The notes: a model not told the origin generated them from the letters alone. Positions 1-5,609 are shown, counted from the first letter of the stretch. The stretch: DNA of 5,609 nt from UBA4874 sp002399435 (GCA_036823195.1 DAISGI010000067.1:1-5609); one strand, 5' to 3'. Translations and numbers: made by a program.

Positions 1-238
1 TTGTTCCGAAAAACAGTGCTCCACGAAGACAGCCAAAGATCAAAACCAGACTGAGCAGAAGCGGAAAGACAGCTTTTCTCCGGAACACCAGAGCCAGCAG
101 AGCAGCCCCTGTCATCCCCAGCAAGCAATACAAGGCTTCCACCCGGAAATAAACCGAAAAAACAAGTCCGGCGATATAGGCGGCCAGCCCCCATAATATC
201 GGCCTTTTAACCCAGATCTCCCTGCTTCCTCTCCTCAT
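1..238 (-). CDS. comEC: ComEC/Rec2-like DNA uptake channel, N-terminal fragment (cut by window edge)
   Basis: Reading the minus strand from ATG at 238-236 gives an open frame of 79 codons that runs off the left edge. An in-frame TGA lies 13 codons upstream with no other start codon between, so this ATG is the likely start; GGGGG at 246-250 is a weak ribosome binding site 7 nt away. The peptide has a short basic head (residues 1-12), then KRPILWGLAAYIAGLVFS as membrane helix 1 (about 13-31), helix 2 at about 35-52, and helix 3 at about 56-77 ending FGCLRGALFF. A basic head, an RP-start first helix, and a third helix ending near L-R-G/A is the usual look of the DUF4131 N-terminal region of ComEC/Rec2, the inner-membrane channel for single-stranded DNA in natural transformation. 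The competence and metallo-beta-lactamase domains that would prove it lie outside the window, so the name rests on N-terminal resemblance only. It is transcribed divergently from the ger operon. Confidence 0.68.
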   Translation of the reverse strand, partial: MRRGSREIWVKRPILWGLAAYIAGLVFSVYFRVEALYCLLGMTGAALLALVFRRKAVFPLLLSLVLIFGCLRGALFFGT

Positions 239-268
239 CCGTCTGCCCCCACACTGATCTTTTCCATT

Positions 269-277
269 ATTATATCA
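269..277 (-). promoter_or_regulatory. Extended -10 vegetative promoter for the comEC-like gene
   Basis: On the minus strand positions 277-269 read TGATATAAT, a perfect TGnTATAAT extended -10 element. No good TTGACA-like -35 lies 16-18 nt upstream, which is normal for extended -10 promoters. Transcription would start at about 262, giving a leader of roughly 24 nt before the ATG at 238. This suggests housekeeping sigma factor transcription, in contrast to the forespore-type signal facing the other way. No experimental support is available here. Confidence 0.55.
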
Positions 278-324
278 ATGGCCTGAAAAAAATACCATGC
301 CTATGCCTATATTCTGGTTTTTTG

Positions 325-339
325 TCATCATTATGATGA
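325..339. repeat. Perfect 15-bp palindrome, operator-like, overlapping the inferred ger -35
   Basis: TCATCATTATGATGA is a 7-1-7 inverted repeat (arms 325-331 and 333-339 around T332). Beyond one G/A mismatch (324/340) the flanks continue T-rich on the left and A-rich on the right. It lies between the two divergent promoters, covering the place where the ger -35 should be, so a dimeric regulator bound here could block or modulate germination gene transcription and possibly comEC. The 7-1-7 geometry is shared with Fur-family boxes, but the bases do not match the Fur or PerR consensus well. The binding protein is unknown. Confidence 0.45.
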
Positions 340-354
340 AAATGGGCCATAATA
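325..354 (+). promoter_or_regulatory. Forespore-type (sigma-G/sigma-F-like) promoter of the ger operon
   Basis: CATAATA at 348-354 matches the Bacillus sigma-G -10 consensus CATnHTA exactly. The overlapping ten bases 345-354 match the sigma-F -10 consensus GGNRANAMTR at 9 of 10 positions. The best-spaced -35 is TCATC at 325-329 (18 nt from the sigma-G -10, 15 nt from the sigma-F -10), which agrees with GHATR at only 3 of 5 positions, so the -35 is weak. Transcription would start near 361, leaving about 66 nt of leader. Germinant receptor operons are known to be expressed in the forespore under sigma-G, which fits this position. The sigma assignment is inferred from consensus matching alone. 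Confidence 0.5.
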
Positions 355-384
355 ATAAAAATAGATCGTTTTAACGGGAAAAAT

Positions 385-407
385 CATGGAACGGCCGGAG
401 CCGCATG
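385..407 (+). other. Possible leader hairpin immediately before the gerA ribosome binding site
   Basis: In the leader, CATG (385-388) can pair with CATG (404-407), and CGGC (392-395) with GCCG (400-403), around the loop CGGA. This makes an 8-bp stem with a 3-nt bulge (GAA, 389-391). It is a GC-rich island in an otherwise AT-rich leader and ends 4 nt before the AAGGA at 412-416. It could affect translation start or RNA stability. It is short and could be chance. Confidence 0.3.
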
Positions 408-411
408 AAAA

Positions 412-416
412 AAGGA
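412..416 (+). promoter_or_regulatory. Ribosome binding site of gerA
   Basis: AAGGA lies 10 nt before the ATG at 427. The next in-frame codon set upstream hits TGA at 406-408 with no other start codon, so this site and ATG fix the gerA start. Two nearby ATGs (405 and 416) are in another frame and stop within a few codons. Confidence 0.7.
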
Positions 417-426
417 TGAAAGAAAT

Positions 427-2013
427 ATGGTAAAACTGCTGAAGCGACGATTGGAAAAGAAAGATAGGAAAAAAGATAAGAAATTTGGAATCAAGGGAGA
501 CACGGATCATCTGAAGCCGTTCCGACTCTCAGAAATTGTGGAGGATAATATTACGCGGTTGAAGAACTCCATGAACAACACCTTCGACATTAAATCACGG
601 GAGTTCCAAATCGGAGGAACAAAGTATCAGGCTGCCATTCTCTACATTGCGGATCTGGTCAATGAGGAAATGATTATGAGCCATCTGCTCAAACCGCTGA
701 TTCTGCAGTCGACAGAGGTAATTGATTCGGATACGGAAGTGAATTTCCAATCCGTAAAGGATTCCATGCTCAGCATCGGCAGCGTTCAGGAAGCGGAAAC
801 CTTTGATGAAATTGTTTTGGCTGTTATGTCCGGGGACACCTTTCTGTGCATTCAGGGGTACGCAAAAGGGTTGATTGTAAACACCAGGGAATTAAACGGG
901 AAACCGTTTGCCGTACCCACTGTGGAACCTTCGGTAAAAGGTCCGCAGGAAGCATTCGTGGAGACCCTGAAAATCAATCTTGGATTGATCCGGAAACGGA
1001 TCCGGGATCCGAATCTGATGCTTGAAGAGTATAAAATCGGCAGGCGCTCCAAATCCGAGTCTGTCCTTGTCTATATCAAGGGAATCGCCGATCCGGATAT
1101 CGTGGAGGATCTCCGGAAAAGGCTGAGCTCTGTTGATCTGGATATGGGACAGTCTGCTTTTCAGATCGGAACTCTGGTGACAGACCGGCCCGACTCCATC
1201 TTTCCTCAGGTTCAGATCACCGAACGGCCGGACAAGCTGGTCGTTTCATTGAGTGAAGGAAGAGTTGCGGTCCTGACGGACGGCTCTCCCAATGCCATAC
1301 TGGTTCCGGTCACCCTGCCCATACTGATGCAAAGTCCGGACGATTATTGTGAAAGCTGGTTGGTATCCTCGCTTATCCGGATTTCCAGATATGTCGGGTT
1401 GTTTCTTTCTTCCCTTTTTCCCGCTATATACATTGCCATCACCTCCTATAACCCCGGGATGCTGCCCACAAGACTGGTGCTGTCCATTGCTTCCACCCGC
1501 ACGGGGGTGCCCTTTTCCGCTTTCATTGAAGCATTGTTAATGGAAGCTGTCCTGGAGCTCCTTCAGGAAGCAAGCATACGGCTGCCCAAGGCAGTGGGCC
1601 AGACCGTTTCCATCGTAGGAGGACTGGTGATCGGTCAGTCCGCAGTTCAGGCAGGCATCGTCAGCCCCATCATGGTCATTGTGATTTCTGTTACTGCGGT
1701 CACCTCCTTTGCCATACCGGATTACAGTCTCGGACTGGCTTCCCGGATCCTCCGGGTGCCCTTTATGATACTTGCCACAACCCTGGGAAGTTTCGGGATC
1801 GCCATAGGGATGCTTCTGCTGCTGACGTATCTCTCTTCCCTGAAAAACTTCGGCATCCGATACCTGAGCCCCATTACCCCTTATCGCTTCCAGGATTGGA
1901 AAGACACGGTGATCCGTGCACCGTTCAAGGACCTGAAAAAGCGTCCTGAATTCCTGAATCCGGAAGATACCGAAAGGAGCCATTCCCGGAAAAAGGAGAA
2001 AGAGATTTCATGA
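427..2013 (+). CDS. gerA: Spore germinant receptor subunit A (GerA/SpoVAF family)
   Basis: This encodes a 528-residue inner-membrane subunit of a spore nutrient germinant receptor; family members are usually about 480-550 aa. A Lys-rich head (1-30) is followed by a large hydrophilic N-terminal domain (about 31-310), the part linked to germinant sensing and assembly. Family landmarks are GPQEAF at 172-177, then FVETLKINLGLIRKRIRDP to 195, YIKGIADP at 216-223, FPQ at 259-261, TERPD at 265-269, EGRVAVLTDG at 277-286 and SPDDY at 303-307. The C-terminal part is hydrophobic, with segments at about 322-341, 351-379, 391-408, 412-430 and 444-472, including the conserved run GVPFSAFIEALLMEAVLELL (360-379), LPKAVGQTVSIVGGLVIGQ (386-404) and SFAIPDYSLGLA (427-438). 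A charged cytoplasmic tail (483-528) follows. It is first in a three-gene operon; its TGA overlaps the next ATG. Family assignment is secure, but which nutrient it responds to cannot be read from sequence, and the symbol is a family name, not an orthology claim to B. subtilis gerAA. SpoVAF is a close relative, but adjacent B and C genes favour a receptor. Confidence 0.95.
   Translation: MVKLLKRRLEKKDRKKDKKFGIKGDTDHLKPFRLSEIVEDNITRLKNSMNNTFDIKSREFQIGGTKYQAAILYIADLVNEEMIMSHLLKPLILQSTEVIDSDTEVNFQSVKDSMLSIGSVQEAETFDEIVLAVMSGDTFLCIQGYAKGLIVNTRELNGKPFAVPTVEPSVKGPQEAFVETLKINLGLIRKRIRDPNLMLEEYKIGRRSKSESVLVYIKGIADPDIVEDLRKRLSSVDLDMGQSAFQIGTLVTDRPDSIFPQVQITERPDKLVVSLSEGRVAVLTDGSPNAILVPVTLPILMQSPDDYCESWLVSSLIRISRYVGLFLSSLFPAIYIAITSYNPGMLPTRLVLSIASTRTGVPFSAFIEALLMEAVLELLQEASIRLPKAVGQTVSIVGGLVIGQSAVQAGIVSPIMVIVISVTAVTSFAIPDYSLGLASRILRVPFMILATTLGSFGIAIGMLLLLTYLSSLKNFGIRYLSPITPYRFQDWKDTVIRAPFKDLKKRPEFLNPEDTERSHSRKKEKEIS
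1993..1998 (+). promoter_or_regulatory. Ribosome binding site of gerB
   Basis: AAGGAG lies inside the last codons of gerA, 11 nt before the ATG at 2010. A strong site together with the ATGA overlap supports this start and implies that gerB can be started both by coupling and independently. Confidence 0.7.
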
Positions 2014-3107
2014 AAGAAGAAAGGCTGATGCCCCCTCAGGTTATGACACTGACCGCATGCGGAATCCTGGGAATCGACATTCTGATCGTCCAGCGGGACA
2101 TGGTTGGCGTTGCCGGACAGGACGCCTGGATATCCCTGATACTGGGAGGTATGACAGCCATGATATTGGGCAGTGTCTGCTACTATCTGGCACATCTGTA
2201 TCCGGAAATGGATTTGCCGCAGATCCTACTGCATATATTCGGGGACTTCTTCGGCAGGATTATCCTGCTTCCCTTTATTGTGTATGATGTGCTGTATCTT
2301 GGCATGTCCCTGAGAATTTTTGCGCAGGCACTGAAAATGTTCCTGCTGAGCGCAACACCGATGCTCCCGATTGTTGTTCTGATCCTTCTGGCGGCCGGAT
2401 ATGCAGTCTGCAAAGGTGTTTTCGCCATTGGAGGAATTATGGATATTATTTTCCCACTCTGTGCTGTTACCATATTGGGCATTCTCCTGATGCCGATGAA
2501 TCAGATTCACCTCAGCAACTTAAAGCCCATTCTGTACAAAAACACAGGGAATGTGGTGAAGGGAATCCTGACAGGATATCAGCAGTTTACCGGATATGGC
2601 ACCATAGCCTATTTCTATTGCTATACCCAAAAAACGAAGGGAACTTTTAAGTGGTACCTTGCTGGCCTGGGAATTCCAATCTTCCTGTACATTGCTTTAA
2701 CACTTATTACCATCATGGTATTTGGGCCAACGGACATTGGTTATCTGACGTATCCTACCCTGACACTGGCGAAATCCATTGAAATCCCAGGCACTTTTCT
2801 GGAAAGAGCGGAGTCCTTTGCCGCCATATTGTGGATCAATATCGTCTTCGTATCGGTTGCTCTGCTCCTCTTCCGTACAAAAAGAAATTTTTTAGAATTG
2901 CTACATATGAAAACCAAACACCAAAATTACGTCATTTGGGGAATCGCCCTGTTGTTGATTGGGATTGCCCTCTTCATCCGAAGCGGAACAGAGGCCATAT
3001 CGTTTTTTTCCAAAATAAAAAAATCAAGCCGTATTTTTGGACTGCTGATCTTTCCCTTCATCACGGCCATGGGTTATATAAAGAAGAGAAGGGAGACAAG
3101 AGCATGA
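2010..3107 (+). CDS. gerB: Spore germinant receptor subunit B (GerB family, APC-superfamily-like permease)
   Basis: This encodes a 365-residue, almost entirely hydrophobic protein of the GerB family, the multi-span subunit related to amino-acid permeases (APC superfamily) and thought to bind or sense the germinant; typical length is about 360-370 aa. Roughly ten membrane segments can be seen, for example at about 10-28, 39-62, 82-105, 118-136, 140-161, 213-236, 268-292, 307-324 and 337-353. Family features include the conserved GQDAW after the first helix (36-40), YPEMDLPQIL (64-73), and the loop with LKPIL (171-175). The ATG at 2010 overlaps the gerA stop (ATGA) and follows an AAGGAG site. 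Its own TGA (3105-3107) overlaps the next start in the same way. The last 250 bases are clearly more AT-rich than the rest, with T7 and A7 runs, yet the frame stays open and the C-terminal helix is intact. The substrate is unknown. Confidence 0.93.
   Translation: MKEERLMPPQVMTLTACGILGIDILIVQRDMVGVAGQDAWISLILGGMTAMILGSVCYYLAHLYPEMDLPQILLHIFGDFFGRIILLPFIVYDVLYLGMSLRIFAQALKMFLLSATPMLPIVVLILLAAGYAVCKGVFAIGGIMDIIFPLCAVTILGILLMPMNQIHLSNLKPILYKNTGNVVKGILTGYQQFTGYGTIAYFYCYTQKTKGTFKWYLAGLGIPIFLYIALTLITIMVFGPTDIGYLTYPTLTLAKSIEIPGTFLERAESFAAILWINIVFVSVALLLFRTKRNFLELLHMKTKHQNYVIWGIALLLIGIALFIRSGTEAISFFSKIKKSSRIFGLLIFPFITAMGYIKKRRETRA
3003..3023 (+). repeat. T7/A7 homopolymer inverted repeat inside gerB
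   Basis: Seven Ts (3003-3009) and seven As (3017-3023) flank the 7-nt spacer CCAAAAT. They encode part of the loop FFSKIKK before the last membrane helix. The reading frame is intact as sequenced. Such runs are prone to slippage in replication and in sequencing. Confidence 0.6.
3089..3095 (+). promoter_or_regulatory. Ribosome binding site of gerC, fixing its start
   Basis: AAGGGAG lies in the last codons of gerB, 8 nt before ATG at 3104-3106. The gerC frame is open for about 90 further codons upstream, but those lie inside gerB, have no signal peptide logic, and would bury the lipoprotein signal. This site and the signal peptide just after 3104 decide the start. Confidence 0.8.
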
Positions 3108-4336
3108 GACATTCCCTGAAGCGTTCCTCCCTGTTGCTTTTTCTGATTGGGGCCCTGCTGCTTACGGGGTGCTGGGATCAAAAGGACATCGATACCAGAG
3201 GCTATGTACTGGGGTTGGCCATCGATTCCTATCCTCCCGATCCCCAATCATCGGAATCCACCGGCCCGAATCAGGCTTCTCCCCAGGAAGAGGAAAAGCT
3301 GGAGAAAATGCAGCTCCACACAGGGGAACCGGGTTATGCCATGACCATACAGCTGCCCATACTTGCAAATGCGGATATGCCGGAAGGGCCTGGCATTCAA
3401 TCTGCTGAAGGTTCACAATCCTGGGAAATTACGCAAATTGGCAATTCCTTTTTCAGCATAAATCGTGAAATGGCATCCCGCACCGGCCTGTCCCTCTATT
3501 ATGAACACCTTCAGGTCCTCATCCTTTCGGAAGAAGTGGCCAGAAAAGGGCTGATCAATATTCTGGATATGTTTATGAGGGAACCGGAAATGAGGCGGGG
3601 AATCAAGGTACTGATCTGCCCGGGAGAGGCCAAAAGCATTTTGGATGTTGTCCCCAGAATTGATAAGTATTCTTCCGTTTATTTGTCCGGTATCTTTGAT
3701 AATTCCAGTAGAAATTCCCGAATGGTATACCATACCAATATGGGAGATGTGATATGCGCTTTGCATGACGGCCATGACTTTGTTCTGGCAAAAGTAATTT
3801 CCACAAAAGATGAAAACAAGGCAAGCGGCGGAGCGGTCTTCCATAACGGAAGAATGGCAGGATGGGCAACGGAGATGGAGGTGGAAGCCATCAACCTGAT
3901 ACGGAATACCTATGAAGGCGGCGTAATCACCGTTGATACACCGAAGGGAGAAGAAGGACGGGTCGCTATGGAAATAACCAATGAAAAAGCTGAAATCACT
4001 CCCATTGTAAACGGAGACCAGGTAAGCTTTCGTATTGACATCAAGGTGGAGGGGGATTACTCAGAAGACATTAATCTACACACCCACGAAAAGCTGAGCG
4101 AGCCCTTTCTCAAAAGCCTGGAAGCAGAATACGAAAAGGAAATTCAGGATCTCTGCACGGAAACAATTGAATCCATGCAGGAAAAATTCAAAGCAGACGT
4201 CTTCCAGTTTGACCGCATCCTACAGGCCGGGGAACCGGCTTACTGGGAACGGATGGGCTCGGACTGGAATTCCATCTACCCGGACGTGGGGGTTACGGTC
4301 CATGCGGATGTCCACATTATTCTGACTGGGATATGA
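3104..4336 (+). CDS. gerC: Spore germinant receptor subunit C, lipoprotein (GerC family)
   Basis: This encodes a 410-residue lipoprotein, the peripheral subunit of the germinant receptor, anchored by diacylglycerol to the outer face of the spore inner membrane. The signal peptide is clear: basic MRHSLKRSS, hydrophobic LLLFLIGALL, then lipobox LTGC with Cys23 as the lipidated residue, followed by WDQKDID, the usual start of mature GerC proteins. Later family landmarks are YYEHLQVLILSEEVARKG (132-149) and FMREPEMRRGIKVLI (157-171), then a C-terminal domain with a long helical segment and the ending VGVTVHADVHIILTGI. Residues 42-77 form a Pro/Ser/Glu/Gln-rich low-complexity stretch between the first strand (VLGLAIDSY) and the next (YAMTIQLPI), where family members normally have a short loop; it may be a flexible insert. 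Length is slightly above the usual 370-400. The start overlaps the gerB stop (ATGA). No fourth D-type subunit follows; the next gene is convergent. Confidence 0.93.
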   Translation: MRHSLKRSSLLLFLIGALLLTGCWDQKDIDTRGYVLGLAIDSYPPDPQSSESTGPNQASPQEEEKLEKMQLHTGEPGYAMTIQLPILANADMPEGPGIQSAEGSQSWEITQIGNSFFSINREMASRTGLSLYYEHLQVLILSEEVARKGLINILDMFMREPEMRRGIKVLICPGEAKSILDVVPRIDKYSSVYLSGIFDNSSRNSRMVYHTNMGDVICALHDGHDFVLAKVISTKDENKASGGAVFHNGRMAGWATEMEVEAINLIRNTYEGGVITVDTPKGEEGRVAMEITNEKAEITPIVNGDQVSFRIDIKVEGDYSEDINLHTHEKLSEPFLKSLEAEYEKEIQDLCTETIESMQEKFKADVFQFDRILQAGEPAYWERMGSDWNSIYPDVGVTVHADVHIILTGI

Positions 4337-4361
4337 GCGCCCTCATGCGGCGCATATCTCA
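4327..4361. terminator. Hairpin covering both stop codons between gerC and pdp
   Basis: GATAT (4330-4334) plus GCGCC (4337-4341) pair with GGCGC (4349-4353) plus ATATC (4354-4358), around a 7-nt loop CTCATGC, with a 2-nt bulge GA (4335-4336) from the gerC stop. The stem can extend by three pairs, one a G-U, to 4327/4361. It takes in the gerC TGA (4334-4336) and the pdp TGA (4361-4359). There is no U-tract on either strand, so it is not a canonical intrinsic terminator. It may act as a shared transcript-end or RNA-stabilising hairpin. Confidence 0.4.
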
Positions 4362-5609
4362 TTCTGCATAAACAGGCGTATGATCTACGCCGGATGCCGT
4401 GACCGAGCCCAGAATCAAGGGCCTGGGCGTTGGTTTGTCCGTACCGATCCGAACCGCTTTCCGGAAGTTTTCCACTGCTTCCTGCAATTCTTCCTCCCGG
4501 TTCACATAAAACTCTGCCAGAAGATCGCCGGGACGGATCCGGTCTCCGATCCTCCTGTGCAGAACCAGGCCAACACCGGGATCAATCCTGTCCCCTTTCC
4601 GGGATCTTCCCGCACCCAGAAGCAAAGCGCACCGCCCGATTTCCCGGGTATCCACGGAAGTGATGCAGCCTTCCTTCTCCGCTTTTATCGGCAGGATCCG
4701 GTTTGCGCGGGGAAGCCGGCTGAAATCCTCAAGAACTCCTGCGTCTCCATGCTGCCGGCGAATCATATCGCCCAGCCTGGCCAGTCCGCGGCCGGATACC
4801 AGAGCTTCCTCCGCCTTGCGGCGTCCATCCTTCAGGGTGTCGCACCCATTTGCTGTCATCAGCATAGTAGCCGCCAGATACAGGGATACTTCCCGCAGTG
4901 GCCCCTTCTGCCGGCCCTGCAGGACTTCCACGGCTTCCCGGACTTCCAGCGCATTGCCGACAGCCATGCCAAGAGGTTGATCCATATCCGTTACAACAGC
5001 TGTAGTTTTCCTGCCTGCCCGGGTACCGATTTTCACCATCTCCTCCGCCAGTGCAAAAGAATCTTCCACAGACTGCATAAAGGCGCCGCTGCCTGTCTTG
5101 ACATCCAGCACAATGGCATCGGTGCCGGCGGCAATTTTTTTGCTCATAATGCTGCTTGCAATCAGAGGAATGCTCTCCACTGTTCCGGTAACATCCCTCA
5201 GTGCATACAGTAACTGATCTGCCGGAACAAGATTCCGGCTCTGGCCGATGACTGCCAGGCCAACCGACTGCACGGATTGCAGAAACTCTCCCATGGACAG
5301 AGAGACCCGGAAACCCGGAATCGACTCCAGCTTGTCCAGGGTGCCGCCGGTAAATCCCAGACCCCGCCCGGACATCTTGGCTACCGGCACTCCGCAGGCT
5401 GCCACCAGAGGAGCGACGATCAATGTGGTCGTGTCGCCCACCCCTCCCGTACTGTGCTTGTCGACTTTTACACCTTTTACACCGGATAAGTCCACCTTTT
5501 TCCCGGAATCTACCATTGCCATGGTCAGATCTGTCGTTTCCCTGTTGTCCATGCCGTTGATGCAAACAGCCATCAGCCACGCGGACACCTGATAGTCCGG
5601 GATCTCCCC
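4359..5609 (-). CDS. pdp: Pyrimidine-nucleoside phosphorylase, 5' end cut by window edge
   Basis: This enzyme reversibly splits uridine, thymidine and deoxyuridine with phosphate to give the base and (deoxy)ribose 1-phosphate, in cytosolic nucleoside salvage. The window holds 416 codons plus the stop; the frame is open to the right edge and begins GEIPDYQVSAWLMAV, so the GTG at 5588-5586 is an internal Val, not a start. Numbering from the first visible residue, the phosphate loop DKHSTGGVGD is at 50-59 and the family signature SGRGLGFTGGTLDKLE at 80-95. R138, S153 and K157 in ALRD and IASSIMSKK fit the base-binding residues R168, S183 and K187 of the Geobacillus stearothermophilus enzyme, an offset of 30, so about 30 N-terminal residues are missing. 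The C-terminal domain is present (GAGRSRKGDRIDPGVGL, then IGDRIRPGDLLAEFYVN), and the tail seems about a dozen residues longer than usual. IGQSRN (121-126) has Arg where Gly or Ser is common. All active-site residues seen are intact. Thymidine phosphorylase DeoA is the close alternative, but the Gram-positive type fits better. It converges on gerC across 22 bp. Confidence 0.93.
   Translation of the reverse strand, partial: GEIPDYQVSAWLMAVCINGMDNRETTDLTMAMVDSGKKVDLSGVKGVKVDKHSTGGVGDTTTLIVAPLVAACGVPVAKMSGRGLGFTGGTLDKLESIPGFRVSLSMGEFLQSVQSVGLAVIGQSRNLVPADQLLYALRDVTGTVESIPLIASSIMSKKIAAGTDAIVLDVKTGSGAFMQSVEDSFALAEEMVKIGTRAGRKTTAVVTDMDQPLGMAVGNALEVREAVEVLQGRQKGPLREVSLYLAATMLMTANGCDTLKDGRRKAEEALVSGRGLARLGDMIRRQHGDAGVLEDFSRLPRANRILPIKAEKEGCITSVDTREIGRCALLLGAGRSRKGDRIDPGVGLVLHRRIGDRIRPGDLLAEFYVNREEELQEAVENFRKAVRIGTDKPTPRPLILGSVTASGVDHTPVYAE

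Noticed and set aside
297..310. Tandem ATGCCT ATGCCT AT repeat in the intergenic region
   Set aside because: Only two 6-bp copies are present, which is easily chance, and no known element matches.
1537..1983. A 148-codon minus-strand frame opposite the gerA membrane region
   Set aside because: It has high His/Asp/Gln content without any domain and is antisense to conserved membrane helices, so it is most likely a shadow frame.
2831..3103. An N-terminal extension of the gerC frame of about 90 codons
   Set aside because: It lies wholly within gerB, and a start at 3104 has a ribosome binding site and is followed at once by a textbook lipoprotein signal peptide.
3413..3844. A 143-codon minus-strand frame opposite gerC
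   Set aside because: It is antisense to a conserved gene, with no ribosome binding site or family resemblance seen.
4380..5213. A 277-codon open frame on the plus strand opposite pdp
   Set aside because: It is antisense to an intact, well-conserved enzyme gene, is rich in Gln/His/Pro/Arg as mirror frames are, and has no recognisable domain or good ribosome binding site.
4729..5580. A second long minus-strand frame within pdp (283 codons)
   Set aside because: It is an out-of-frame reading of pdp with Gly/Arg/Ser-rich composition; the phosphorylase frame carries all family motifs.
5586..5588. GTG as the start of the phosphorylase gene
   Set aside because: The frame continues upstream to the window edge with the conserved GEIPDYQ segment, so this is an internal Val codon.
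1..5609. CRISPR arrays, insertion sequences, tRNA or rRNA genes, riboswitches
   Set aside because: No repeat-spacer pattern, transposase, terminal inverted repeats, cloverleaf or recognisable aptamer was seen on either strand.

Overview
The window looks like chromosomal DNA from an endospore-forming member of the Bacillota, with moderate GC content and more likely Clostridia-like than Bacillus. The evidence is a complete GerA-GerB-GerC type spore germinant receptor operon, a Gram-positive type pyrimidine-nucleoside phosphorylase, purine-rich ribosome binding sites, and the start of a ComEC-like competence gene. Genus or species cannot be assigned from this sequence.

Layout: (1) Positions 1-238, minus strand, hold the first 79 codons of a membrane protein that looks like the N-terminus of ComEC/Rec2; the rest lies off the left edge. 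(2) Positions 239-426 are a divergent intergenic region. It holds a perfect extended -10 promoter facing comEC, a forespore-type (sigma-F/sigma-G-like) -10 facing the ger operon, a perfect 15-bp palindrome overlapping the inferred ger -35, and a possible hairpin just before the gerA ribosome binding site. (3) Positions 427-4336, plus strand, are three tightly coupled genes encoding the A subunit (528 aa), the B subunit (365 aa) and the C lipoprotein (410 aa). Both junctions are ATGA stop/start overlaps. (4) Positions 4337-4358 are a 22-bp convergent gap. An imperfect hairpin spans it together with both flanking stop codons. (5) Positions 4359-5609, minus strand, are a pyrimidine-nucleoside phosphorylase gene lacking only about the first 30 codons, which lie beyond the right edge.

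The three ger products should assemble in the inner membrane of the spore as one receptor: A and B are integral membrane subunits and C is a lipid-anchored outer-face subunit. Overlapping genes fit roughly stoichiometric synthesis in the forespore. The flanking genes (DNA uptake, nucleoside salvage) face away from or towards the operon and are not obviously part of the same function.

I found no clearly undescribed system. The points most worth a second look are the palindrome at the ger promoter, the stop-codon hairpin between the convergent genes, and a low-complexity Pro/Ser/Glu-rich insert near the N-terminus of the C subunit.
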